Origin: Paracoccaceae bacterium
GTDB taxonomy: Bacteria; Pseudomonadota; Alphaproteobacteria; Rhodobacterales; Rhodobacteraceae
Length of the DNA: 54,836 nucleotides
Assembly: GCA_022448245.1 (NCBI GenBank)
Contig: JAKVCO010000024.1
Coordinates: forward strand, 1-54,836
Direction: 5' to 3'
Shown: positions 1 through 8,300 of the stretch, in pieces
How positions within the stretch are numbered: the stretch's first letter is position 1
How the letters are laid out: each line of letters begins with the position of its first letter
The notes under the pieces: model-generated
Databases searched by the model: none
Told to the model about the DNA's origin: nothing
What the model saw: the letters and a program-made list of their open reading frames with translations, nothing else
Translations under genes and position numbers: made by a program

Positions 1-189
1 GAAAACGGTCAGGCCTCCTTCACGATCGACCAGCAGCAGCGTCTGCAGGGCTACATGCCGGTCATCGTTCTGCACCTCTACAACAACCACGCTGGCCTGC
101 TGCCGGGCAACAACATCGCCTCCGGCCCTGGCTTCGTGGACAAGTCCAACGCAGCCGCCGTTAAAGAGCTTGCCGGCATCGACCGCTAA
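1..189 (+). CDS. Sugar ABC transporter periplasmic binding protein, C-terminal end (partial)
   Basis: Only the last 62 codons are inside the window, open from base 1 to a TAA at 187-189. The tail (GYMPVIVLHLYNNHAG, then PGFVDKSN) resembles the C-terminus of RbsB/IbpA-type periplasmic sugar-binding proteins. The adjoining genes are a RbsC-like permease, a single-domain sugar ATPase and iolB, so this is most likely the substrate-binding subunit of a myo-inositol importer. The ligand is inferred from context. A strong hairpin with a T-run separates it from the permease, an arrangement that usually leaves the binding protein in excess. Confidence 0.72.
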   Translation, partial: ENGQASFTIDQQQRLQGYMPVIVLHLYNNHAGLLPGNNIASGPGFVDKSNAAAVKELAGIDR

Positions 190-218
190 GCCTTTGGGCA
201 TCTACTAAAAACCATAAG

Positions 219-248
219 CAGGCGGGGAGTAATTTCCCCGCCTGTTTT
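219..248 (+). terminator. Rho-independent terminator or attenuator between binding protein and permease
   Basis: A perfect 10-bp inverted repeat (CAGGCGGGGA at 219-228, TCCCCGCCTG at 235-244) with a 6-base loop is followed by TTTT. It lies 30 bases after the binding-protein stop and 35 bases before the permease ATG. It is probably a leaky terminator or 3' stabiliser lowering permease and ATPase expression relative to the binding protein. Confidence 0.8.
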
Positions 249-283
249 GTCAAAAGCCAACGGGAAAAAACAACGGGGACGAG

Positions 284-1465
284 ATGGCCGATCGCAACGA
301 AGCCGACCGACTAGTGCAAGAAACAAGGCTGCAACGGATGATCCGGCGGCCAGAGATTGGCGCCTTCATCGTGATGATGATCATCATCGTGGCGCTGGCC
401 ATTGCCTCTGACATGAAGGCCTTCAACGCGCTTGGCCTGAAGAACAACATCAAGATTATCGCCCAGTACGGGATCATCGCCATCGGGGCCTCGCTGCTCA
501 TGATTGCAGGGGAATTCGACCTCTCGATCGGCTCGATGATCGGCTTTGCGGGCATGTCCATGGCCCTCATGCTAAAATGGGGTCTACCCTTCGGATTAGG
601 CGAAGCGACGCCCTTCATGGCCTTTGCGATCACGCTGGCCATGACGCTGACGCTGGGCTGGTTCATCGGCACGGTGGTCGTGCGATCAGGGCTATCGAGT
701 TTTATCGTGACGCTGGCCTTCCTCTTCTTCCTGCGCGGCACGACCGAGGTGGGCTTCCGCCTCATCAACGGCTCCACGCAGGTGTCCGGCCTGCCCGACT
801 ACAAAGAGAACAGCTGGTTCGCGAACATCCTGGGCGGCGAAGTCTTCGGCTGGTTCTATGACGCCTGGAACGCCATTGGACGCTGGATCACGCAGGACTG
901 GGTCTTTGAGGCGCGCCTGACGATCGAACAGATCAACGCGCTCGCCCTCCTCAACATCAACCGCCGCTTGGAGCAGTGGGTGACCGGCTTTGACGCACGT
1001 TTCATGTGGTTCATCATCATCGCGCTCGTGGCCTATTTCATCCTGAGCCGCACGCAGATCGGCAACTGGATCTACGCCACCGGTGACAACAAAGAGAGCG
1101 CGCGCGCAAACGGTGTTCCGGTGAACCGCGTCAAGATCGGCCTCTTCATGTTCACGGCCTTCTGCGCCACCATGTTCGCGGCCTGCCAGGTCTTTGACAC
1201 AAACACCTCGGACGCGGCCAAAGGCAACCTGATGGAGCTCTTCGCGATCGCTATCGCGGTTGTGGGCGGCACGCTGATGACCGGCGGTTTCGGATCGGTC
1301 CTTGGCGTCGTCTTCGGTGCGATCACCGTGGGCCTCGTGGCCAACGCGGTCTTCTTCATCCCGTCGATCGACGGCGCATGGTTCCGCGTCTTCCTCGGCA
1401 CAATCCTGCTCGCGGCGGTCTTTGCCAACGAGCGCATCCGCAAGCGCATCACGGGAGGAATTTAA
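284..1465 (+). CDS. Sugar (probably myo-inositol) ABC transporter permease, RbsC/FrcC type
   Basis: A 393-residue very hydrophobic inner-membrane protein of the BPD_transp_2 type (RbsC, FrcC, IatP). The family segment GEFDLSIGSMIGFAG lies near residue 77, and the late segment AVVGGTLMTGGFGSVLG is typical of the ribose/inositol subfamily. It is longer than RbsC (about 320 residues) because of a non-hydrophobic insertion at about residues 165-240 between two membrane segments, as in FrcC-like members. The ATG at 284 follows a GGGGA ribosome site. The ATPase gene starts one base after its stop, so the two are co-translated. IolB immediately downstream points to inositol; fructose or ribose cannot be excluded from the permease alone. 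Confidence 0.88.
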   Translation: MADRNEADRLVQETRLQRMIRRPEIGAFIVMMIIIVALAIASDMKAFNALGLKNNIKIIAQYGIIAIGASLLMIAGEFDLSIGSMIGFAGMSMALMLKWGLPFGLGEATPFMAFAITLAMTLTLGWFIGTVVVRSGLSSFIVTLAFLFFLRGTTEVGFRLINGSTQVSGLPDYKENSWFANILGGEVFGWFYDAWNAIGRWITQDWVFEARLTIEQINALALLNINRRLEQWVTGFDARFMWFIIIALVAYFILSRTQIGNWIYATGDNKESARANGVPVNRVKIGLFMFTAFCATMFAACQVFDTNTSDAAKGNLMELFAIAIAVVGGTLMTGGFGSVLGVVFGAITVGLVANAVFFIPSIDGAWFRVFLGTILLAAVFANERIRKRITGGI

Positions 1466-1466
1466 G

Positions 1467-2237
1467 ATGGCTGAACCGTATCTTCGCGTCGAAAAACTCG
1501 TCAAAAAGTTCGGCCCCTTCACGGCGCTCAACGGGGTGGACCTGGAGATTCACGCCGGCGAGGTGCACGCCCTTCTGGGGGACAACGGTGCTGGTAAATC
1601 CACGCTGATCAAAACGCTAGCCGGGGTGCACGAGCCCTCTGGCGGGCAGATCTACGTGGAAGGCAAGCCGGTAAACTTCCGCTCCCCGCGGGATGCCACC
1701 GCTGCCGGGATCGGCACGGTGTATCAGGACCTCGCCATCAACCAGCTGATGTCGGTCACGCGCAACTTCTTCATGGGGCGCGAGATGAAGGGGGCCTTCG
1801 GCACGCTCAAAATGGACGAGATGGACAAGATCGCCCATGAAGAGATGCTCAAAATCGGGATCGACTTCTCCGACCCGACGCAGGCCGTGGGCACCATGTC
1901 CGGCGGTCAGCGTCAGACGCTCGCCATCGCGCGCGCCATCTACTTCGGCGCCAAGGTGCTGATCCTGGACGAGCCGACATCCGCGCTCGGCCAGAAGCAG
2001 CAGATGGAAGTGCTGAAAACGATCAAGCGCGTGCGTGCACGCGGCGACATCGCGATCATCTTCATCACCCACAACGAGATTCACTCGAAACTCGTGGGCG
2101 ACCGCTACACCTTCCTCGCCCTGGGCCAGGTTATTGGTGCGGGCACGAAGGAAGAGCTCGAGGGCCAGGACATCCGCCGCCTGATGGCCGGCGGTGCCGA
2201 TATCGCCCAGCTCGAGAAAGAGTTCGCGGAGATGTAA
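1467..2237 (+). CDS. Sugar ABC transporter ATP-binding protein (single NBD, FrcA/IatA-like)
   Basis: A 256-residue cytoplasmic ATPase that powers the permease at 284-1465. Walker A is GDNGAGKST (about residue 37), the signature is SGGQRQ (about 145), and Walker B is LILDEPTSALG (about 168), followed by the switch histidine in FITHNE. Typical ribose and inositol importers use a double-length RbsA protein; this one has a single nucleotide-binding domain, as in FrcA, so it would act as a dimer. I chose the ATG at 1467 because AGGAGG-like sequence (GGGAGGA) lies 7 bases upstream and the usual N-terminal strand starts right after it. Its TAA abuts the iolB ATG. Confidence 0.9.
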   Translation: MAEPYLRVEKLVKKFGPFTALNGVDLEIHAGEVHALLGDNGAGKSTLIKTLAGVHEPSGGQIYVEGKPVNFRSPRDATAAGIGTVYQDLAINQLMSVTRNFFMGREMKGAFGTLKMDEMDKIAHEEMLKIGIDFSDPTQAVGTMSGGQRQTLAIARAIYFGAKVLILDEPTSALGQKQQMEVLKTIKRVRARGDIAIIFITHNEIHSKLVGDRYTFLALGQVIGAGTKEELEGQDIRRLMAGGADIAQLEKEFAEM

Positions 2238-3062
2238 ATGCCCAACCTGCTGAGGAAACCGGGCCCTGCCCCCCACCTACAAGCGATCGATCCAGAGAGC
2301 GTCCATGAGGATTGCCCCAACTGGAACTATGTCGCCTTTGACGTGCTCAAGCTCGAGCCCGGCCAGGCGCTGGATCGCGAAACGGGGGATTGGGAGCATC
2401 TTCTCGTCATCATCACGGGCAAAATGAAAGCTTCGGTCGATGGCGAGGTTCTCGGCACCCTCGGCGGGCGCATGGACATCCACAGCCGCGAAAAGGGCTG
2501 GTCGCTTTACGTACCCAATGGCGCCACCTTCTCGATCCAGGCTGAGACCGAGCTGGAAGTTGCGCTCTGCGCTGCACCGGGGATGGGCAACCACCCGGTG
2601 CGCGTGATCGAACCCGATGACGCCCCCATGGAGGCCCGCGGCACCGGCGCCAACACGCGCTATGTCAACGCCATCATGATGGAAGAAAAGGAGTGGGCCG
2701 ATTCACTCCTCGTCACCGAGGTCTGGACCCCGAACGGCAATTGGTCGTCTTACCCGTCCCACAAACACGATCACGACGACTTCCCGAAAGAGACTTATCT
2801 CGAAGAGACCTATTACCACAAAATCAACCCGCCCACGGGCTTCTCGGTGCAGCGCGTCTACAACGACGACCGCTCCCTCGATGAAACCATGGCGGTGGGG
2901 GACGGCGACGTTGTGCTCGTGCCCGAAGGCTACCACCCTGCCGTGGCGCTCTACGGCCACGATCTCTACTACCTGAACGTGATGGCGGGCCCCATGCGCA
3001 AATGGCGCTTCCAGAACGACCCCGATCACGACTGGGTCTTTCAGCGCGATCTCAAAGCCTAA
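2238..3062 (+). CDS. iolB: 5-deoxy-glucuronate isomerase IolB
   Basis: 274 residues, cupin fold. IolB converts 5-deoxy-D-glucuronate to 2-deoxy-5-keto-D-gluconate in myo-inositol catabolism. The protein carries the family's hallmark stretch NWSSYPSHKHD (near residue 171) with metal-binding histidines, then LEETYYHKI, QRVYNDDRSLDETM and YLNVMAGPMRKW, all very close to what I recall of Bacillus IolB. Length is typical. The ATG directly follows the ATPase stop with no spacer, so it is translationally coupled to the importer. This is the strongest evidence that the upstream ABC system takes up inositol. No other iol genes are in the window. Confidence 0.95.
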   Translation: MPNLLRKPGPAPHLQAIDPESVHEDCPNWNYVAFDVLKLEPGQALDRETGDWEHLLVIITGKMKASVDGEVLGTLGGRMDIHSREKGWSLYVPNGATFSIQAETELEVALCAAPGMGNHPVRVIEPDDAPMEARGTGANTRYVNAIMMEEKEWADSLLVTEVWTPNGNWSSYPSHKHDHDDFPKETYLEETYYHKINPPTGFSVQRVYNDDRSLDETMAVGDGDVVLVPEGYHPAVALYGHDLYYLNVMAGPMRKWRFQNDPDHDWVFQRDLKA

Positions 3063-3142
3063 ACGCTCCCCCGGGTCGGTGGGCGGGCGCCTTTCGAGCA
3101 CGCCGCACGGCGCGCGCAGAAACAGAGCCGTGCACAGACCGC

Positions 3143-4825
3143 TTAAGCGTAATCCTTCAACTTCGACATCTTCCCCAATCCGGGGTTGAGCGAATTTGTC
3201 GGATCAATGCTCTTATAAAACGCCGCGAGATCCGGTTTGGCCGCATAAAGATGGCCCACATTGTGCTCGGCGGGGTATTCCGCCCCACGCTGATCCAAGA
3301 TCTCCAGCATCGCCGCCTTCAGCTTCTTGGGATCTGAGCCCTTCTTCACGATGTAATCCTGATGGAGCACGTGGCAGAAGAAATGCCCGTAATAGAGCTT
3401 GTGGCTGATCTGCGCATCCAACTCCGGCGGCAGCACCTCAAACCAATCCGCATCATTGCGGCGTAGCGCGATATCAAGCGCCAGAATATCCTCGGTCGTC
3501 TTGGTATTCACATTGGCGTAACGGATCGCCGCCCCCGCCGCCGCAAAGCGATGCAGCCCCGCAATCTTACCCTCCCGCGCCGTGCAGGCAAAGAAATCGC
3601 CCTCATTCTCCGCAAAGTAGCGCTCGAGATAGGCCCCGGCCTCCTCGATCCCGTCATCCTTCATCTTCAGAATAAGATGATGCTCGTACTTCTTACGGAA
3701 CGTCCCCATGCGCGGCGGCAACACGCGCGGCCACACAGCAGACAGCAGCTGCATAAACCTATCACTCAGGTTTTTGGGCAGGAACGGCAGCTTGTTGAAC
3801 CGCGCATCCACCGCGCCTTTCAGCGCAAAGAAGGTCGGCAGACGGTCGGTGCCCAGCTTGTCGATCATCACGAGGGTGTCTTTGCCGTAGCGCTCAGACA
3901 CATCATAGCATTCGGCATGCATGTATTCGCCACTCACCGGCAACGAGGCGAACCCGCCCAGAATATCACGGCGCAACTTGCCCAGAACGGCGGTCGAATT
4001 CGTGCCGATGTAGAACACCTGCTCCCGCGCGTTCTTCCGATAGGTATCCAGACGCACCGCAAAGACCGCGAGCTTGCCCGCGCATCCCGCCGCCTCATAA
4101 AGCCGCCGCTTATCTGCATTAAAGCGCGAGGGCGTGTCAGCATCGATATCGCGCACCCGCTCCACATAGCCCGTGTCCGAAGCTCTACGGTTTGAATCCT
4201 CGATATCTGCCGGATCGTAATCCCCATTCTCTAGCCGCGTCAGCACCTCTTCGGGCGTATCTCCCAACCGGATACCCAGATGATTGACGAGTTCGATCCC
4301 CGTCTCTGTCACCTGCGCATAAAGCGATAGCTCCGTGTAAGACGGCCCCCGCTCAATGAGCGAGCCGCCCGAGTTGTTGCACACGCCGCCGACGATCGAG
4401 GCACCAATGCAGCTCGACCCAATCACCGAATGCGGCTGGCGACCCAGCGGGTCGAGCAGCTTCTCAAGCTTGAAGAGCGAGGCGCCCGGGAAGCTCACCA
4501 CCTGGCGGCCCTCTTTGAGAAGCTGGATTTCGTCCATCCGATTGGTGGAGAGGATCACCACCTCCCGGTCATAGGCACCACTCGGCGTCGAACCCTCGGT
4601 CAACCCGGTATTCGCCGCCTGCATGATCACGATCTTGCCCGCCTCGACACAGGCCTTCAGCACCTCCCACTGCTCCAGCAACGTGCCGGGCCGCACGACG
4701 GCCAACGCCTCCCCCTCGCCAGAGCGGAAGCCCTTGCAGAAACGCTCCATCGATTTGGGGTCAGTTAGAACATGTTTTCGGCCACATATGCCGCGAAAAC
4801 GGGCGAGAAGTGCAGTATTTTTCAT
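3143..4825 (-). CDS. dld: Quinone-dependent D-lactate dehydrogenase (Dld)
   Basis: FAD-dependent peripheral membrane enzyme oxidising D-lactate to pyruvate and passing electrons to quinone. The N-terminal FAD_binding_4 domain has IVIMQAANTGLTEGSTP and PHSVIGSSCIGASIVGGV; the C-terminal Dld membrane-binding domain ends with HNVGHLY and NPGLGKMSK. With the ATG at 4825 it is 560 residues, close to the 571 of E. coli Dld, and its N-terminus aligns well. A second ATG at 4861 has a better-spaced AGGA, so 12 more residues are possible. It is convergent with iolB, and divergent from the SDR gene with about 100 bp between starts. No dedicated regulator or lactate permease is adjacent. Confidence 0.93.
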   Translation of the reverse strand: MKNTALLARFRGICGRKHVLTDPKSMERFCKGFRSGEGEALAVVRPGTLLEQWEVLKACVEAGKIVIMQAANTGLTEGSTPSGAYDREVVILSTNRMDEIQLLKEGRQVVSFPGASLFKLEKLLDPLGRQPHSVIGSSCIGASIVGGVCNNSGGSLIERGPSYTELSLYAQVTETGIELVNHLGIRLGDTPEEVLTRLENGDYDPADIEDSNRRASDTGYVERVRDIDADTPSRFNADKRRLYEAAGCAGKLAVFAVRLDTYRKNAREQVFYIGTNSTAVLGKLRRDILGGFASLPVSGEYMHAECYDVSERYGKDTLVMIDKLGTDRLPTFFALKGAVDARFNKLPFLPKNLSDRFMQLLSAVWPRVLPPRMGTFRKKYEHHLILKMKDDGIEEAGAYLERYFAENEGDFFACTAREGKIAGLHRFAAAGAAIRYANVNTKTTEDILALDIALRRNDADWFEVLPPELDAQISHKLYYGHFFCHVLHQDYIVKKGSDPKKLKAAMLEILDQRGAEYPAEHNVGHLYAAKPDLAAFYKSIDPTNSLNPGLGKMSKLKDYA

Positions 4826-4922
4826 GGGCGCTCTTTTACGCTCCTTGGCCCAGAGACGCATTAGGCTTTCCTGTCGCGCCCTCACAAGCTACTCGTTGCG
4901 AGCACAGCAAGGGAGCATCGCG

Positions 4923-5690
4923 ATGGGTCTCGAGCTTTTTGATCTTAGCGGTAAACGCGCGCTGATCACCGGATCCTCGCAAGGCATCGGACAGGCGCTG
5001 GCCAAAGGTATGGCCGCCGCGGGAGCCGAAATCATCCTGAACGGCCGCAATGAAGCCAAGCTCGAAACCGCGCGCGCGGATCTCGCTGCCACCGGCGCGA
5101 AGGTCGACACGCTCAGCTTCGACGTCACCTCGCACGCCGCCGCCCGCGAAGCCATCGACGGATACGAGGCAAACACCGGCCCCATCGACATCCTGATCAA
5201 CAACGCAGGCATGCAACACCGAGCGCCCCTCGAGGAGTTCCCAGCCGAGGCCTTCGACACGCTCCTGCAAACCAATATCGCCAGCGTCTTCAACGTGGGC
5301 CAAGCCGCCGCGCGTCACATGATCAAACGCGGCGCGGGCAAGATCATCAATATCTGCTCGATCCAGACCGCCCTCGCCCGCCCCTCCATCGCGCCCTACA
5401 CGGCCACCAAAGGCGCGGTGGCAAACCTGACCAAGGGCATGGCGACAGACTGGGCCCCCCACGGTTTGCAATGCAACGGCATCGCCCCCGGCTACTTCGA
5501 CACGCCGCTCAACAAAGCGCTGGTGGAGGACAAAGACTTCACTGCCTGGATCGAACGCCGCACACCCACGGGCCGCTGGGGCCGGCTTCCCGAACTCGTC
5601 GGCGCCGCCATCTTCCTAAGCTCAGACGCCTCAAGCTACGTCAACGGCACGGTCATCTTCGTGGATGGCGGCATGAGCGCCTGCCTCTAA
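4923..5690 (+). CDS. SDR oxidoreductase, gluconate 5-dehydrogenase-like
   Basis: 255 residues, classical short-chain dehydrogenase. The NAD(P) site is TGSSQGIGQ (about residues 17-25), then NNAGM (about 94). The catalytic set is Ser in NICSIQTA, Tyr and Lys in YTATKGA, and the end is the usual SSYVNGTVIFVDGGMSACL. The opening FDLSGKRALITG and the RTPTGRWGRLPEL segment resemble gluconate 5-dehydrogenase (IdnO/Gno), which interconverts gluconate and 5-ketogluconate; substrate assignment in SDRs by sequence alone is weak. GGGAG lies 7-8 bases before the ATG. It is a single gene, convergent with the Anbu operon across a hairpin-rich gap. Confidence 0.75.
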   Translation: MGLELFDLSGKRALITGSSQGIGQALAKGMAAAGAEIILNGRNEAKLETARADLAATGAKVDTLSFDVTSHAAAREAIDGYEANTGPIDILINNAGMQHRAPLEEFPAEAFDTLLQTNIASVFNVGQAAARHMIKRGAGKIINICSIQTALARPSIAPYTATKGAVANLTKGMATDWAPHGLQCNGIAPGYFDTPLNKALVEDKDFTAWIERRTPTGRWGRLPELVGAAIFLSSDASSYVNGTVIFVDGGMSACL

Positions 5691-5727
5691 CCACCTGTAC
5701 TAACTGCGAAACCGGATGCCTCCGGCG

Positions 5728-5808
5728 GAAGTACATAGGCACGAAGAAGCGGGGGCGCCGCGCCTTCTCTGTGCATTGTACTTCGGGGGTGCGGGGGCTG
5801 GCCCCCGC
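5728..5808. terminator. Paired inverted repeats between convergent genes (bidirectional terminator candidate)
   Basis: Two nested structures fill the gap between the SDR stop and the Anbu stop. GAAGTACA (5728-5735) pairs with TGTACTTC (5777-5784) around a partly complementary 41-base centre. It is followed by GCGGGGGC (5791-5798) and GCCCCCGC (5801-5808). No long T-run follows, so if it terminates transcription it does so by structure, or it stabilises 3' ends. The GC-rich second hairpin resembles dispersed intergenic hairpins of this bacterial family (recollection, not checked). Confidence 0.55.
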
Positions 5809-5813
5809 GACTC

Positions 5814-6548
5814 TCAGTCGCTGAAACCGAAGGGCGGGAGGCTTTCGAGTGCGTCTTTCAGCGCATCGCCCCAGCCTTGGGTGACAGAATGCACGTAAGG
5901 GTCATCGCCTAGCAAGCGGCCCGTGCGGCCGGTCTGGAGCGAGCCTTCTTCGTAAACATGAAAGTCGAAGGGCGCACCCACCGTCAGGTTGGCTTTGACG
6001 GTTGAATCGAAGCTCACGAGCATGAGGCGCATGGCGTCTTCAAAGCTGAGATCAGGGTCGTAGGCGCGCACGAGGATCGGGCGGCCGTATTTGATTTCAC
6101 CGATCTGGAAGAAGGGCGTGTCGTCGCCGGCCTCGATGAAGTTCCCTTCTGGGTAGATCAGGAAGAGCCGTGGCGGTCCGCCAACGATCTGGCCGCCGAG
6201 GATGATGGTCGCCCCAAAGCTGTCGGCGTTTTGGCCCGTGTCTTCCTGACGGGAAATCACTTCGCGCAGCGCATCGCCTACGAGGCGCGCGGCTTGGAAC
6301 ATCGAGGGCACGGCCAGAAGCGAGGGTTGGCGATCGTCTGGTGCTTTAGTGCGTTCATCGAGGAGGCCCACCACGCTTTGGGTCGTGGCCAGATTGCCCG
6401 CGGTCATGATGGTGATCGCGCGTTCGCCGGGCTCCTCCCACGTGGTGAGCTTGCGATAGGTGGAAATGTTGTCGAGCCCCGCGTTCGTGCGGGTATCGGA
6501 CATGAATATGAGGCCTCGATCGAGGACCATCCCGACGCAATAGGTCAC
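5814..6548 (-). CDS. Anbu (ancestral beta subunit) proteasome-like peptidase
   Basis: 244 residues, an Ntn-hydrolase of the Anbu/BPH family (COG3484-type). I place the start at the GTG at 6548, not further upstream: this makes Thr the residue right after the initiator, giving T1-Y-C-V-G, Asp17 in FMSDTR and Lys32 in TYRKL. That reproduces the proteasomal Thr1/Asp17/Lys33 catalytic set almost exactly. Further family segments are TAGNLATTQSVVG and GEIKYGRPIL. It is the last gene of a tight four-gene operon, 7 bases after the transglutaminase stop. Anbu proteins form open oligomeric rings; their natural substrate is not established. An upstream extended frame would bury Thr1 and is rejected. Confidence 0.92.
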   Translation of the reverse strand: MTYCVGMVLDRGLIFMSDTRTNAGLDNISTYRKLTTWEEPGERAITIMTAGNLATTQSVVGLLDERTKAPDDRQPSLLAVPSMFQAARLVGDALREVISRQEDTGQNADSFGATIILGGQIVGGPPRLFLIYPEGNFIEAGDDTPFFQIGEIKYGRPILVRAYDPDLSFEDAMRLMLVSFDSTVKANLTVGAPFDFHVYEEGSLQTGRTGRLLGDDPYVHSVTQGWGDALKDALESLPPFGFSD

Positions 6549-6555
6549 GTGCAGC

Positions 6556-7362
6556 TCACTGGGGTTGTTCGGCCACTTGAATCTCGACGCTGAGGGCTTC
6601 GCCGCCATCGCCTTGTCTGATCCCTCTTACGGGGGCGGCGTCGGAGTAATCAAGCCCGGTTGCCACGCGGACGTAACGGGCATCGGGGGAAATGCCGTTC
6701 GAGGGATCAAAACCGACCCAGCCCAGCCCCTCCACATGGGCCTCGGCCCAGGCGTGCATGGCGTCTTGGTCGGTGCGGTCGTCCATCATCAGATAGCCCG
6801 ACACGTAGCGCGCAGGGAAACCAAGCTCGCGGGCGGCGGTGACGAAGACATGGGCGTGGTCTTGGCAGACGCCCCTGCCCGCTTGCAGCGCTTCCTCGGC
6901 GGTCCATATGGGCTCGGATGCGCCAATCTCATAGGTCACGCGGCCAGCCGTCAGCTGCATCAGCTGGTGGAGATTATCGAGGGGTTGACCGGCGCTGACC
7001 TCTTTGAGCATCGCGCGCAGGTTCGGCCCGGTTTTCGTCCGTGCGGTGGGACGCTCGTAGAGCCAGAGCGGCGCGGTGGCACGGTGCGGGCCCACGACGC
7101 CTGCGTTATCGGCCACCTCCACCTCACCGCTTGAGACGATGACGAGTTCGGTCGTCTCCGCATCAAAGCTCAGAAGCTCGATCCGGTTGTTGTGGTGGTC
7201 GTCGTAGCTCAGTTCGACCTTGCCGCCAGTGATCTCGGTGTCCCAGGAGTGGACGATCTGGCCGTTCCCGCTTTTGGGCCATTTGCGCACCTGTTGCAGC
7301 CCATGGGCCAGCCCGCCGTCGAAGCGGTAGGTTGTCACGTGGCGGATGGCGAGCCGGGTCAT
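6556..7362 (-). CDS. Transglutaminase-like cysteine peptidase of the Anbu operon
   Basis: 268 residues. An N-terminal beta-rich domain (Bact_transglu_N; starts MTRLAIRHVTTYRFD) is followed by a transglutaminase core. The catalytic triad is visible: Cys in GRGVCQDHAHVF (about residue 170), His in DAMHAWAEAHV (about 206) and Asp in WVGFDPSNG (about 221). The fold can cut or form isopeptide or peptide bonds. The ATG overlaps the upstream alpha-E stop as ATGA (7359-7362), showing translational coupling. In this conserved cluster it is thought to act with the ATP-grasp protein on a peptide-like modification; the reaction is unknown. Confidence 0.92.
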   Translation of the reverse strand: MTRLAIRHVTTYRFDGGLAHGLQQVRKWPKSGNGQIVHSWDTEITGGKVELSYDDHHNNRIELLSFDAETTELVIVSSGEVEVADNAGVVGPHRATAPLWLYERPTARTKTGPNLRAMLKEVSAGQPLDNLHQLMQLTAGRVTYEIGASEPIWTAEEALQAGRGVCQDHAHVFVTAARELGFPARYVSGYLMMDDRTDQDAMHAWAEAHVEGLGWVGFDPSNGISPDARYVRVATGLDYSDAAPVRGIRQGDGGEALSVEIQVAEQPQ

Positions 7363-8300
7363 GCGGTGAACCTGTAGTCGATCTCGATCTGGCGGGCGAG
7401 CTGGCCGAGACGCCTCAGGAAGTCCTGAAGATATTCGTGCAGCCCCTCGTTGAAGATCACGTCGATGTCTTGGCCTGCAGACGACCGATGCAAATCGTCT
7501 GCCAGATCGTGGGAGGGCTGCCGAGCGCCGTAATCATCGGCGATATAGGCTAGGTTATCGCGGATCTTGGAGACGCAGAATGCGAGGCTGCGCGGCATGC
7601 GGCGATCGAGGATCATGAAATGCGCGATCTCCCGCGGGCGCGGGCTGTTGCCATGGGCTGCGCGATAGCCGCCTCGCGCGGAATTCGAGCTAAGGATCGT
7701 TTCCCACTGCACGTTGTCGATGGAGGACCCTACGCCGAAGGCCGTGGGCAAGAGCACGTAGTACTTCACATCAAGGATACGCGCGGTGTTGTCGGCGCGT
7801 TCGAGGAAGGTGCCGATGCGCACGAAATCGTAGATATCGTTACGCAGCATCGTGCCGTGGGTGGTGCCACGCACAAGCGCGGTGTGGCGGCGGATGCGCC
7901 CCAGTGCGTTAGGCAGATCGCGTTCCCGTAGCTTGCGCGACAAGAGCTCTTTGACCTCGATATAGGCGCCGTTCACGGCCTCCCACGTCTCCTCGGTCAG
8001 TGCGGTGCGCACACCGCGGGCATTAGCGCGGGCGGCTTCGAGGCAGCATTTGACGGAGCTCGGGTTGTTAGGCGACCGCAGCATCCAATCGATGGCTGCG
8101 TCCTTCGTCAGCTCGTTGCCAGCATCCGTGAACGCCTCCCACACCCCTGCGGATTGCAGAACAGAGCGCCATTCGTCGTCCGAGGCCCCAAGCCGCGTCA
8201 GCGCCAGCCGCTGACCTGTTTCCACAAGGCGCGATGTGTTCTCGGCCCGCTCCAGGTAGCGGTACATCCAGTAAAGGCCGTTTGCCGTCCGTCCGAGCAT
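7359..8300 (-). CDS. Alpha-E domain protein of the Anbu operon
   Basis: 313 residues from the ATG at 8300, which overlaps the ATP-grasp stop by one base (TGATG). The start MLGRTANGLYWMYRYLERAENTSRL is the recognisable opening of the helical alpha-E family (DUF403), and a second characteristic stretch is IGTFLERADNTARILDVKYY (about residue 160). Mostly helical, rich in Arg, Asp and Glu, with no membrane segment or signal peptide. It almost always occurs beside a circularly permuted ATP-grasp protein and a transglutaminase, as here. No enzymatic activity is known; a scaffold or substrate-binding role is inference. A start 18 bases earlier is possible but lacks the coupling overlap. Confidence 0.9.
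   Translation of the reverse strand: MLGRTANGLYWMYRYLERAENTSRLVETGQRLALTRLGASDDEWRSVLQSAGVWEAFTDAGNELTKDAAIDWMLRSPNNPSSVKCCLEAARANARGVRTALTEETWEAVNGAYIEVKELLSRKLRERDLPNALGRIRRHTALVRGTTHGTMLRNDIYDFVRIGTFLERADNTARILDVKYYVLLPTAFGVGSSIDNVQWETILSSNSARGGYRAAHGNSPRPREIAHFMILDRRMPRSLAFCVSKIRDNLAYIADDYGARQPSHDLADDLHRSSAGQDIDVIFNEGLHEYLQDFLRRLGQLARQIEIDYRFTA

Noticed and set aside
6549..6608. Upstream start giving Anbu a 20-residue N-terminal extension
   Set aside because: It overlaps the transglutaminase gene and would block the catalytic N-terminal Thr; no propeptide is known to me for Anbu.
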